Positions 34,595 through 45,628 of a stretch of 64,000 bases of DNA are shown here, piece by piece. Every line of letters starts with the position of its first letter. The stretch's first letter is position 1. Position numbers and translations under genes: made by a program. The stretch comes from Zanthoxylum bungeanum (lineage: Eukaryota; Streptophyta; Magnoliopsida; Sapindales; Rutaceae), in contig SKCR01031796.1 of NCBI GenBank assembly GCA_019454045.1, forward strand, positions 124,001 to 188,000, read 5' to 3'. Under the pieces are notes generated by a model. It saw only the letters and a program-made list of their open reading frames with translations, was not told the DNA's origin and did no database searches.

Positions 34595-37006
34595 TGTTGG
34601 GGTTGGTGCTCACAGCGCCAATTTCCGGTTGTATTTCCTTGTAAATACTTCTGTAAAACAATATTATTTTGAATAATATATGCAGTTTCTTTAATATAAT
34701 GAATCTTATAATATGGTAAAGACGTAATGACCTTAGAATGATTAGTCATGATACAGTTGCAAAAGCGTCGCAACGGACATTGACAAGTATCATGACGTTG
34801 TCATTCTCAGACAGTTCCTGGTCAAGGTTTACACTGCTTGGTCAGTATAGTAAACCCGTTGAGACCGGTACAAGTCGTATACTGGAATATATGATTCCAA
34901 TGGTTCTCAATGAACCATAAGTCTTGGAGACTGGTATAGACCTGTAGGTGTTTATAGCGGATAAACACTGAACGACTCACCGAAGATTCTTAATGGATGG
35001 TACACCAACGTCAATAAGAATCTTCTTGGGTTGAGTAGCACTTGTGATTCTTAGACTTGAGATGCCATAGTGGGCACATGAGACATCCTCTACACTTAGA
35101 TGGCAGTCACGTCACCGATCTATTTAGATCAGACCTCCGCCTGTTCGTTGGGTGTAGATAGATCCTCAGTGTGTCCTATGTGTGTCAAGATAGGATCCGT
35201 CAGTTCTGTGTACCAGAGCATAGGTAGTCCATACAATTAGCAATAAGATAAATCCATGGGCCCGTGGTAAAGTTTAGAAGCTAGTTCTAAACATTCTTAT
35301 GAGAATTGCTAATAGAATAGTCGACTGGATAATCCCCATAGAGATTTGACGTTTACATCTATATCTCTGGGATAAATCCGGATACCTGTGACGGAGGAAT
35401 TAAACATTTGCCATGACCTCGACCTGTATGATTCAGCCAGTTTATCCGTGATCGTCATAATTTATGGGTGGATAAATTATGGACACGAAATTTGATTTCG
35501 TGACGGATAGCCTGAATCTAGAGAGTCTCAATAATGAAACAAACTCGTAGAGCACTAGAGCAACAAAATAAACAATATTGATTGTTTATAAAGTCGTTTA
35601 AAGGTTAAAGGTTAAACGCAAAATACTGTGTAGGGACCCGATAGTCATTTACAAGATTATTGTGTATTTACATTTAATACTTGATTATTTTAAAACACAT
35701 TAATTAAATGTCAAATTGAGATATTTGACTTATATCATAAATGAATATATGTATTTAATATTTAATGTAAATATAATACATATATTTGAGATATTTGTAT
35801 TTAATTAATTAATTAATTATTTAATTGTTAAATGATTAATATAATTAAAATATAATATCTTATATTTAGATATTTAATTGTAATGATTAAAGTTGCATTA
35901 ATAAAGTAGATAAATATCTATAAAGCATATTTAGATATTTAATTTACTTTAACCAAATGCATTTGAAATGAAATTGAAATGAAAAATTGGTATATGTTTT
36001 TGTTGAATTTCGGCCAAGGCTTAAAATTTGCTAAGTATTATATTGTTTCATTTGCTTTTCATTTCATTTCCTAATACACTTTACAAAAAACAAAAACCTC
36101 AATTGAAGAAGATAAAGAAAGAAAGTGAAGAGAAGGAGAAAAGATAAACCAAAGAAAAGCTTGGATTTTGTAAGTTTTTAACTTACTTATTAGAAAGGAA
36201 TTTGTTCCTTAGGATCTAAGCTATATCTTGTGAGTTTTTAAGTTATTCTTTTCTTTATTTCTTGGTTTTTGTTGATGGAAAATTTGTTTGAAAGTGTTGA
36301 GCATGTATGATGAATAAAGAGAATGACTATTGTAGTTATATGTATTCTTTTAAGGTTTATGAAACCAAGTTGCTATTCTAGAGTTGTTGACCCACTCTTA
36401 AATGACCTAGATTTGATCTTGAGTTGTTTCATTGTGTTGAGACTTGAATTGGATGAAGATTGATGATTGAACTAATTGATTTGGTGTATTTAGTCTAATT
36501 TGACCAATTTGTTGAAATTGAGAAATTAGGGTTTATAACCAATTCCAAATTTGGGGCTTTTGAGATATGTTGTGTATTTGGTGTTATATGATGCATATAA
36601 AGTTTCATGTTGATTGGATTTCATTTGGATGAGTTTTGAAGCATGAAATCACAAATGCACATTTTCCCCCTCCATTTGGGCTCTCTTTGCCAAGAGGAAA
36701 TTTGGGGATTTTGTGGCTTATGGTGTTTTGATGTTTTGAACATGCAAAGTTCATCTTAGAAATGATTTAGAATCATTCAAAATTGATTGGATCAATTTCG
36801 GACTAAAATGGACAAAATACCATATAAGGGTAATTTGGTAATTTCACTTGAATATGATTCAATTGAAATTTTATTTCATAATTTGATTATTGGAATGTTA
36901 AATAAATATGTTTATTTAATTAATCCGAGAAAAAGTTTGAAATCCGAAAATACGATTTCGCCGCTTCCGCTGCTTTACCGGATTCACCCGTAATAAAACC
37001 CCTTCA
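34595..37006 (+). repeat. Family B LTR 3 (3' outer)
   Basis: It starts TGTTGGGG right after the polypurine tract (34581-34594), ends CCCCTTCA at 37006, and is followed by ATTTT (37007-37011), the right target duplication. After that the decayed family A gag sequence continues from where it broke at 20476, so the insertion was clean. Confidence 0.95.
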
Positions 37007-39836
37007 ATTTTTGGGATATGTTCTTTATCTTCCAAAAGATTATATTGATTTTGCCTCCCCATTTCTACATTCTAGAAGCCTTTGGCCAAGCCTTGGCATT
37101 CTTCTAGAATATCGAAGTAAGGTACGCCTGACGCTACTTGCAATTACAAAGTTGCGGCTTGTCTCCTTGAGAATAGTCATTAACTCCCAAGAGTTAATAT
37201 TGCAATTTAGTACTTCTAAGATCAATTATAGATCTACAAAGATCCTTCAATTTGCAATATCATATTTAAGGATCTAATCCTTAGTTCTGAATAGGAAATT
37301 AAGGAGTCTACTGCGACAAGCATAATGGATTAAGCACTAAAATTATCATCACATAAATTTTCCAAAGATTATGCTCTACTATTTCTTCATCCGGACTTAG
37401 GCCTTATATGTTATTTTATCAAATAAAGGTAACTTATTGGATTCCAGGACCATCCTGAAATTTTTATTCCCAATTTGAAAATTAAACCATTTAAATACAT
37501 TTTCCCTAGAGGATGTTTTAAATGTCAATCTTTCAATTTCATCTTGATTCTAATAGTCCAACTATTAATCAACGATTTCAGGTTCGGTTTATATAATGAT
37601 TACAATAGTCCAACTATTTAATCAACTATAATTTTAATAAATAAATTCAATTATATTGATTACTATAATCCAATTATAAAATCAACTATAAATGAATGGT
37701 TTAAATACAGTCCAACGGTTATATTAAAACAACGATTTAAATAGTCCAACTAACATTTAATTTATTTGACGAATGATATTTTTTTGAGCGCGTATGGCAA
37801 GTAACTAAACGAATATTGAAAATTTAATACTTGTCTCCCACTATTTTTCGGCGAGCCTCTAACCCTCTGTTGAGAACTTGGGAAACCGTGTTTCCTAGTG
37901 GGCTAGGATCCCGTTAAATATCACACAATCTTGACTTTGGCCAATAAATTGTATGATAATTAACTAGGTAGATCTCTAAGATCGATTGGATCCCATCCAA
38001 TTCCTAGATCCGGTAGGGGGACATCCAAGTCCGAAACATATATCTTATATACGCCAATATATCAAATATATTACCTAACTTTTTTCCTCTGAATCAACTA
38101 AGCCTTGGCTTTGGCACAACAAACTTAGTGATCCCAGTCAATCGGAACCCATTGACCGTGGAAAGCTTCGTAATCAATGTCAATGGACAAGAAGTGGTCT
38201 TGACTTTGGCCAACAAACCACAACTTGGACAAGACACCGATATGGAACAAAGCTCTCGTGATTCAAACACATCCTCGACGGACAAAAGCCTTGACTTTGG
38301 CCAACAATCCAATGCCAAACTCGGATCTTGAGTAAGAATCACTCAATGGAAGGAAAAACGCTTAATATTTGTGAGGGTTTTTCGCGTGCAAATTGGCAAC
38401 CAATTTATTATCTTTGTTAAGGTCTCATTATCATACACCCTTAAACATGCATTCTAAATACATAATAAAGCGCATATGAATAAATAATAATGATATGCGG
38501 ATGGATACTTTACACATTGATCCTAGATCAAATCTCTCTCTTTCTCTCTCCCGCTAGCACATGTATTACTTCTACCCGTTACACTACACTTCTAAATAAA
38601 CCTCATTTACATTGAGGGGAATAAGTGAGAAGAGAATACAAAGAGTAAGGAGGTAATAAGGCTGGACACGCATGTCCAATTAATAAATTAAATTTGTTAC
38701 AACAATTTCTAAAATTACCCCACCCTTCTCATATCCATCCGATATACATTATTCATGCATCGCAACCATGTATTCACACAAGCATGTTATCAATCAATCT
38801 AATCACATTAATTAATCTGATAATTAATGATCATCCAATGTTCAAATAACGATTTGATTTTGTGCGAGTCAAACACGTTTTGCAAATAAGTACTCAAAGT
38901 ACGAATTCTCGAATTAAATTAAACTACATAATTAAATCCAATTCAATTTGTATTTAATACTAATTCGCCATTTAATTCCAAATTAAATACTACACTTTAT
39001 CAACGAACCTTTACGACTTAAATTCCAAATTTAATCGTTACGGGTCTCAAAGCCCGATTAACGTCCAACGTCAATTTAATTAAAGTCCAATGGGCTTTCA
39101 ATTAATTTCTTAAGGCATGGGCTTTTGGTCAACATGGGTCAAACCAAAGACTAAAGCCCATTAAAGGAATCACCCTTATATGCCTTTGAAACCAATTTAG
39201 GCCCATTAGGCCCAATTAACATTAAAGGTCCATTAGTCGCATTTGGGCTTAACAGAAGTGGTTTTGGGCCTAATTGGATCCAACCAATTTAGCCTAAACC
39301 CAACTTAGTACAACCAAGCCCATTAAAGCCCAATTACAATATTCAAGCCCAAATCCAATTCAAGCCCAATTAATTAAATCATAAAAGTCCATTTTCATAA
39401 TCTAATTAATTCTAAAGTGTATAACATAATTAACTACCTAAATCAATATTTCTAAAACATCGATTAGCCTAATTAATCATGTTCATAATCATCATCACAT
39501 GTCCAACACATTTTGATTCAAATCAAACCCAATTTTATGTCCGATTCGAATTCAATCAGATTAAATCCAAATCAACATTAAATCCACATACCTTATTGAT
39601 TTCCAACACATCCAATGATCAAAAATCAAAAATTCCAAGCCCATTTAGGGCATATACCTCTCGGCCAAGCAAGGGAATTTGGGGAAAAATTTTCCAAATA
39701 ATTTTTCAACAAATTGATCCAATCAATCTTCAATTAAAACATATTTAAGCATATTAATTCAACCAATTTCATTAAAACATGCTCAAACACAATTTCCCCA
39801 AATTTTAAGCCCTAATCAATTTCATGCTTTTCAATC
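37007..39836 (-). mobile_element. Family A internal region, gag and leader half, decayed
   Basis: Continues from the break at 20476: 37007-37550 aligns with element C's gag (the segment after its zinc knuckle to the gag start), with no open frame left. 37550-39836 aligns with element C's leader and has the same four TTGACTTTGGCCAA-type motifs (37930, 38102, 38198, 38289). There is also a degenerate run of 'agtccaacta' units at 37550-37760 and a block rich in 'gcccaatt' words at 39040-39380. No gene is supported. Confidence 0.8.
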
Positions 39837-39848
39837 GCTCTGATACCA
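39837..39848 (-). other. Primer binding site, family A right copy
   Basis: The plus strand reads GCTCTGATACCA, followed by the LTR start TGTTGGAG at 39850. Confidence 0.92.
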
Positions 39849-39849
39849 T

Positions 39850-41891
39850 TGTTGGAGTTTCTAAGTCCCGATGATCGAATCAAAAGCATAAAATAAGTGC
39901 GAATACAAATTGAGGAAGTTGCGGAATACTTACATCGATCGGTTGAGCGACGCGGCAACGAACAATAATATTTTTCTGCCCACTGCAGTTCACGGCAGTG
40001 GACTGCTTTCCTCTCCAAGATTCGGCTTTGATCCAAGCTGGGTTTCCCTATCATATACGGACGACTCCGGAGTGTGCTAGCACTTTGATTTTGTAACAAA
40101 ATCATTCCATTTCTTCCCTTACTTCTCACGGCAGTGAGCATACCAGCAGCCCACTTTAGGCGTGAATGAAGAAAGAAAAGGAAAGAAAGATGAAAAAGAG
40201 AGGAGAGATTATGGTTGAAATTCTAAATTGTGTAGCTTATACACAAATGTGAATTTCAAATTCATTTACTATGAATTTGGCTTTCAAAAGTCAAGCCTTA
40301 AATGCTTGCCATCAACTCCCATCAAGTCACATCCATCAAGTGGTCAAGTCACATCATTCAAGTTGTCAAGTCATATCACTCAAAGTGACAAGTGATTTGA
40401 CACTTGAAGTGATTAGCGATTTGACACTTGATGCAACTAATGATTTGACGCTTGATTTGACTTGCGTGCCGCACTCGAATTCGAAATGTGAATGCGCTCG
40501 CAAATAATCTCGGGCTCGGGTTCGCTAATTCCAAATTAACAAATTTTCCGTTGCGACGTAATTAAATCTAATTTAATTAAATAATCATGCCTAGCATAAT
40601 TACTATTCATGTCGCTAACGAATTAATTCTAAATTAATTCATTCACCCGAATTAAAATCTAATTTTAATTCTGCGTCGAAATCTAATTTCGTTTAATATA
40701 TCAATATATTAATTTACTGATTAATTCCAAATTAATCGTTATCTCTCTTTAAATGATATTTTATCCTAAATAAAATATCTCCGTAATTAATCCCAGATTA
40801 ATTTTCTCTCTCTTCTAATTAATCCCATATTAATTAAAGTGCGAGTCATACGTCATCGGTGAATCTTCGGGAAGCGACCCATGAGATCCTCGGATATGTT
40901 GGCAGTAAATCGGGTCGTCGGACTATCCGAACACATACGTACTAAGTACTACGTTTTACCGATTTACAAGACAAGGTTGGCCTCTAGCAAAGCGCCATGC
41001 CTTCCCAATTCTCCAGAAATATCCTTACAGGAATTTAGGATCTGTATCAGGCGTAGTATACGTAGTATTGCATATTTCGATCCAATATCGGATGATCACA
41101 TGCAAGGCCTGGGGCTAGTACAGTGTCTGCCTCGTACGAAGCATATATCGGATGACAAACAACTAGTCTCTTTATTATCGGATAATCATGACCAAGTCAT
41201 ATTATCCCGATGGTTGTAACCTTTTTAGAGAACCAGTTCTGTATCCCTACGCAATCATCATCTCCATTATGACTAGAGTGATACTTCCGTCTTGACATCA
41301 CACCCAATACACTACGATTCTCTATATACCCATAAGAGGCGTACGCAGAAACCGGTTAAATCCCTGGACGACCGAAACCAAAGTATACTTATTGTCACAA
41401 GTATTAGCGGTGCAAGTCTCAGGATAAGACCAAATACACTTACCCTGACTTCGGACTTCCATAGACACATAGTCATACTACCAATGGAATTCCGAGGGGG
41501 TCTATCCAGAGCGAAGCTGTTTTCCATATCATCGGTAAAACACAACCTCCTATTACACTTGCATGAGTATCTTATACCCAAATATATGAGAACTATACCA
41601 TTATGCCCTCATAATGCGCACAAGTATAATACTAGTGTTTTACGTATTCATCGATATCTAATCTCGATAATACTCTGACTAGGGATATTTAATGATTATC
41701 ATTCGTGGACTGATACTGTCTCATATCATTCTCAATCCAGGAATAAATCATAAGGACCTCCTATCATTTATACATCTATGTGATCTAATCACAAATGATA
41801 AGAGCGCAATCTCCTATGTCACATAGTTAATTTGTACAACAACACCATGATCTGTACAAATAGTGACGCTATGGGTCATAACTGTCCAACA
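39850..41891 (-). repeat. Family A LTR, right copy (5' LTR, uninterrupted)
   Basis: The LTR is 2.04 kb from TGTTGGAG to CTGTCCAACA, the reference copy for the split left LTR. Its last 1.19 kb (from about 40697) is the unit multiplied at 12725-17490. On its right lies Tat-like gypsy integrase sequence, so family A inserted there; the five bases at 41892-41896 are GCTTC. The matching left duplication lies outside the window. Confidence 0.93.
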
Positions 41892-42005
41892 GCTTCCTCC
41901 AGAATGATACCCACATTCTTCTTCATATAGCTCTGCCAACACGTGCCTCGCCTCTTCACGAGTGAGGCACTTTAGGTAGGGTCCAGAAAATGACCTCTTT
42001 AGCAA
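41892..42005 (-). pseudogene. Integrase zinc-binding start of a Tat-like gypsy element (cut by family A)
   Basis: The minus strand reads through a G-P-Y-L-K-C-L-T block, an E-E-A-R-H-V-L segment and a C-G-Y-H-S-G-G end. This is the pattern at the start of gypsy integrases, where His and Cys residues bind zinc. The family A LTR cuts it straight after the H-S-G-G motif, so the integrase core is not in this window. Confidence 0.65.
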
Positions 42006-42386
42006 TTAGACGTCATATATAGTAAACCTTGTAGCCTACCTATGGATTTTTCTAGCCTCAACTTTGTCTTCTGGAAGTACGCCTTCTTGCAGATATTTGA
42101 CTAGTGATGTCATCCATGAGTCGACTGAAGTAATTGAGGTGACCTCTTTTTTCTTTTTTCCAAATAGCTGGCCAATTCAAGTATACTATCAGAATAGATT
42201 ATGGTCTGTCTCCTTGCATTGTTGATCCAAGGGTGGCCAATGCATGCGCTTGAGAATTCTTACTTCTTAGGACTTGGGTTATGTGAGTTCCTCAAATATC
42301 GACTGGATATCTTTTACCTTCTATAAATAAGATGCCATATGGGGATCTTGTGCGAGATATGACCCTTGGAATTGGTTGACAATCAG

Positions 42387-42767
42387 TTATGAATTAGACT
42401 TTACTTCTATCTTTTTAGCTCTAAGTTCATTGGCCAAGGTCAGTCCTACTATTAATGCTTCATATTCTAACTCATTATTGGTGACTCTGAAACCGCACTT
42501 GATTGCTTGATGTAGTATGTTGCCTTCTGGAGTAATGATCATTATTTCCATACCGAAACCCTTCTTATTACTGGACCCATCGACTGCAAGTTTCCAGGGA
42601 GTTGTCGAATGGATAGAATGGACTTCTGGTTCAGTTACAACTAGCAGGTTGGGAGTGAAGTCAGCTACAAAATTCGCTAAGGCTTGAGACTTGATGGCAG
42701 TCTTGGGTAGGTAAGTGATGTCATGTTCCCCAAGTTCCACTACCCATTTTGTCAACCTCTCAGACAA
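42387..42767 (-). pseudogene. RNase H region, apparently dual, of a Tat-like gypsy element
   Basis: The open 126-codon piece begins with the tail of the usual gypsy RNase H (R-L-T-K-W-V-V-E-L and I-K-S-Q-A-L-A-N-F-V-A-D-F). It passes into a second RNase H-like start with L-A-V-D-G-S-S-N and N-N-E-L-E-Y-E-A-L. An extra RNase H at this place is known for the Tat lineage of plant Ty3/gypsy elements. The expected S-D-S near the end reads S-N-S. The 42006-42386 interval continues the domain out of frame. Confidence 0.7.
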
Positions 42768-43216
42768 AATCTGGCTGATGGAGTATGCTTTTCATATGAT
42801 ATGATGTATAAACTGTGATTGGGTGTCCCTGAAAATATGGTCGAAGTTTCCTTGCAGCTATTATCAAAGCCAACACCAATTTCTCCATTTGGGGGTAGCG
42901 TGACTCCGCACCCAGTAGTGCTTTACTCACATAGTAGACTGGAAGTTGTTTGCCCTATTCTTTTCTTCTTTTCTGATAAGGACTGCACTGACTGTTTATT
43001 CTGAAACTCCCAAATAGAAAAAAAGCCTTTCATTATCGAGTGGTTTCGATAGTAGATGTGGGGAGGTCTGATATCATTTGAGTTCTTTCAAAGCTTCCTC
43101 GCAGACTGGAGTCTATTCGAAGTTCTTTGCTTTCTTTAGGGCTGAGAAGAACAAGATAAATTTGTCCGTAGACTTGGAGATGAACCTATTAAGTGAAGAA
43201 AAATCATTCCTACTAG

Positions 43217-43774
43217 TCATATGACATCTTTTGGGCTAGTAGGTGAATGAATATCAAGGATAGATTTAATCTGATCTGGATTCGCTTCTATTCTGTGTCG
43301 AGTGACAACGTATCCTAAGAATTTCCCCGAAGCTACACCAAATACGCATTTAGTGGGGTTCAACTTCATCCCATACTTGTCCATTATGTTAAAGGCTTCT
43401 TCCAGGTGCCCTAGATATTGCTCAGATTTCAAAGATTTTACCAGCATGTCGTATATGTACACCTCCATAGTTTTTCCAATTTGCTTGGAGAACATATTCT
43501 TGACTAGACGTTGATATGTGGCTCCATTATTTTTAAGGCCGAATGACATAACCTTGTAATAATATATACCTTGGTTGGTGACAAAGGCAGTCTTCTCTTG
43601 GTCGTCTGGATGGATGAGGATTTGATTGTAGCCAGAATATACATCCATGAAACTTAATAACTCATGCCTAGCTGTAGCATCAACCATTAGATCAATGTGA
43701 GGTAAAGGGAATAAATCCTTTGGAAAAGCTTTGTTTAAATCCGTGAAGTCGATGAGTGGAAACTCCTTACACAA
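43217..43774 (-). pseudogene. Reverse transcriptase of a Tat-like gypsy element (active site altered)
   Basis: The 185-codon piece carries the gypsy RT fingers and palm: D-F-T-D-L-N-K-A near residue 9, L-S-F-M-D-V-Y-S-G-Y-N-Q-I near 40, M-S-F-G-L-K-N near 76 and F-L-G-Y-V-V near 152. The catalytic box, expected as Y/V-I-D-D, reads Y-I-Y-D, so one metal-binding Asp is lost and the enzyme would be dead even if expressed. 42768-43216 holds the RT connection and RNase H start, out of frame. The upstream end meets the Athila-like tail at about 43790. Confidence 0.85.
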
Positions 43775-43904
43775 CTATTTCTCAACAATTTCACCTGATT
43801 AATCAAATTAAAAAAAACAATAACGTAAAATATTTTTATTTTTATTTTGTTTTTTTAAAATTTTTCGAAAAAACAACAATAAAAATAAGATACTATTAAC
43901 TATT

Positions 43905-43941
43905 CCCTTCCCCCAAACCTAAATAAGACATTATCCCCAAT
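43905..43941 (-). other. G-rich tract typical of the Athila 3' untranslated part
   Basis: The minus strand reads CATTGGGGATAATG, then TAGGTTTGGGGGAAGGG. In Athila-like elements as I know them a similar 'ATTGG-GACAATG ... TTTGGGGG' pair follows the last coding region. A long T-rich run follows on the minus strand (43800-43900), also usual. The tract therefore marks the element's 3' side and places the LOG-like and Cys-rich units inside it. Confidence 0.55.
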
Positions 43942-44109
43942 GTTTGAAATGGTAGAAGATGAGTTTAGAAGATAGTACCTAGTTAGATGAAATGCTACAT
44001 CTAGAAAGGAAATTAAAGGTTAAGATCCAGATTTAACCGATATTTTTTACCATGATCATCCCGGACCATTTTATCTTGGAGAGGATAGGGTCAATTTGTG
44101 TTTTAAAGG

Positions 44110-44707
44110 CTAATATTTGGCAATTAGATCCGGGGCAGTTCTAGCAGTAAAAAGAAGTTCTTTCATAGGTTTTATCACGAACCCATTTCTCCGGGCAACA
44201 TCAAGAAACACACAAAGAAAATCATAAAATCCCCTCAACGTTAAACAGCCCAATCGGTTTCTGGTGTATGTTCAAGTTCGCCCAAGATAGCACTATAAAA
44301 ATTTCCTCCAATGTGCCCAAGCCACCTAGCAAAACGATAAAAGCATCAGCACGATTAATCATTTCTACCAGTCGCTCGGACATTCCCGGTATGATCAGTT
44401 CCTCTCCGTTTGATGGACCTATCAGATTCGCCTCCGTCAAGGGTTTTGGGATGATTCCCAGAACTTGACTGCCTCATTCCTGTACATCATTTGAAATGAT
44501 CCCCATAAGTCCAAGATTTCCTCCGCCGTATACTAAGTGCATATTCCTTTTAGCTAAGACTCGGCCCAATTCATGTGCTTCTTCTATGTATTGTGGTTTA
44601 GTACCAACACTAGTACCGCAAAACACACAAATATTTTCAACTCGTCTTCTTGAAGTGGCCTCCATTTTTTTTATGTATTTTTTTCTTTCAAATATGGATG
44701 CCTTCAA
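44110..44707 (-). pseudogene. LOG-like cytokinin riboside 5'-monophosphate phosphoribohydrolase, intronless broken copy
   Basis: The protein family releases active cytokinin bases from their ribotides. The minus strand from 44707 (or the Met at 44665) shows I-C-V-F-C-G-T-S near residue 26, Y-G-G-G-N-L-G-L-M-G near 59, and then an in-frame TGA at 44474-44476. The same frame goes on with L-G-I-I-P-K-P-L and the family signature as L-G-G-L-G-T-L-E-E (usually P-G-G-x-G-T), then K-P-I-G-L-F-N-V. An extra base in the C-run at 44231-44234 shifts the frame, and the remaining C-terminus reads in the next frame to TAG at 44110. Total length is near 190 codons, the usual LOG size. Plant LOG genes have several introns; none is seen, so this copy came through RNA. 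It lies on the strand of the surrounding gypsy element, between integrase and the G-rich tract. Confidence 0.85.
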
Positions 44708-44991
44708 AAGTGCAATGACGGGCTGAATTATAATACCTGAAAAGGGTGAGTAAAAGTAAAAGCACTAGTACCTGCCAAATGACAATTATTAGTTAAATAG
44801 TAAAATAAATCGTGATAGTCCAAAAGGTCTATATCTTGTCGGAGAAAATAACAAAACAAATCACAATTATTAGGAAAAGACAAAGAGATATAATATGTAC
44901 AAGAAAATTAGCGACTTGATTGATGTCTATGCGTCACAGACAAACTTCCTATCCAATTTTCTTATAAATTGGCAAACAGGGTCTTTTTGAG

Positions 44992-45454
44992 TCAGATTCC
45001 CAAGACTTGACTGTTGTCTTCCTTTCCGGAATTATGCATATAACATGCGAATCTCGTGATACACACATCCACTGGGATGCGTCTCAAGAGTTTTAGATAT
45101 GTCATCCAAAGACTAATGAAATTAGTCTTATCTTCACGGTTATCAGACACCATTCCCAAAGAACGACAATGAGTATTACAAAACATGCGAGCACATTTAT
45201 AACAAACACACATTCTTTTGGCTCTTCTCTTTTTAGCATAAGTGCTTGTTCTTAAACCAGGAAAATGTGAAATAAAAGAGTCAAAAGACTCACATGCCAA
45301 TCGAACCCGTGCTTCAATAATCGAACGAATGTCAGAAGGAATACCTTTGATCATCAGTAGTCTCATCCGTTCCAATCGAGCTTTGTAGACTTTCATCAGA
45401 GATTTTTGAGGGAGAGAAGGAAATTACTTGTGAAGATTTGTGAGAGTCTTCCAT
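44992..45454 (-). CDS. Basic Cys-rich (zinc-finger-like) ORF of unknown function
   Basis: I do not recognise this as a named plant gene. The clear open frame is 134 codons from the Met at 45396. An earlier ATG at 45454 opens another frame that overlaps it. The N-terminal half looks helical and charged. It leads into Y-A-K-K-R-R-A-K-R and then the cluster C-V-C-Y-K-C-A-R-M-F-C-N-T-H-C, able to bind zinc. The rest is less distinctive. It sits 175 bp downstream of the Athila-like integrase and 285 bp upstream of the LOG-like copy, same strand. A second, broken copy lies at 63600-64000, again 3' of Athila-like sequence. A basic run followed by a zinc finger recalls small nucleic-acid-binding proteins of some plant RNA viruses; that is a resemblance, not a call. 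Confidence 0.55.
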
Positions 45455-45628
45455 CTTGAAATGACTTAACCTGTAAAACTTAACACACCAATTAAATCAC
45501 ACCAAATCACAATATATACACAAATTGCTTTGCATCGTAAAGTCGATCAAAGTGAGTATTTCCGCTACTTTATTTTGATGTATTCACACGTTTTTATGCT
45601 TAATTTGAACTTGGTTAGTTTCTTTTTG

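Noticed and set aside
44110..44707. Functional LOG gene.
   Set aside because: An in-frame TGA at 44474-44476, a frameshift near 44231, loss of the Pro in the P-G-G-x-G-T signature, and no introns all speak for a dead processed copy.
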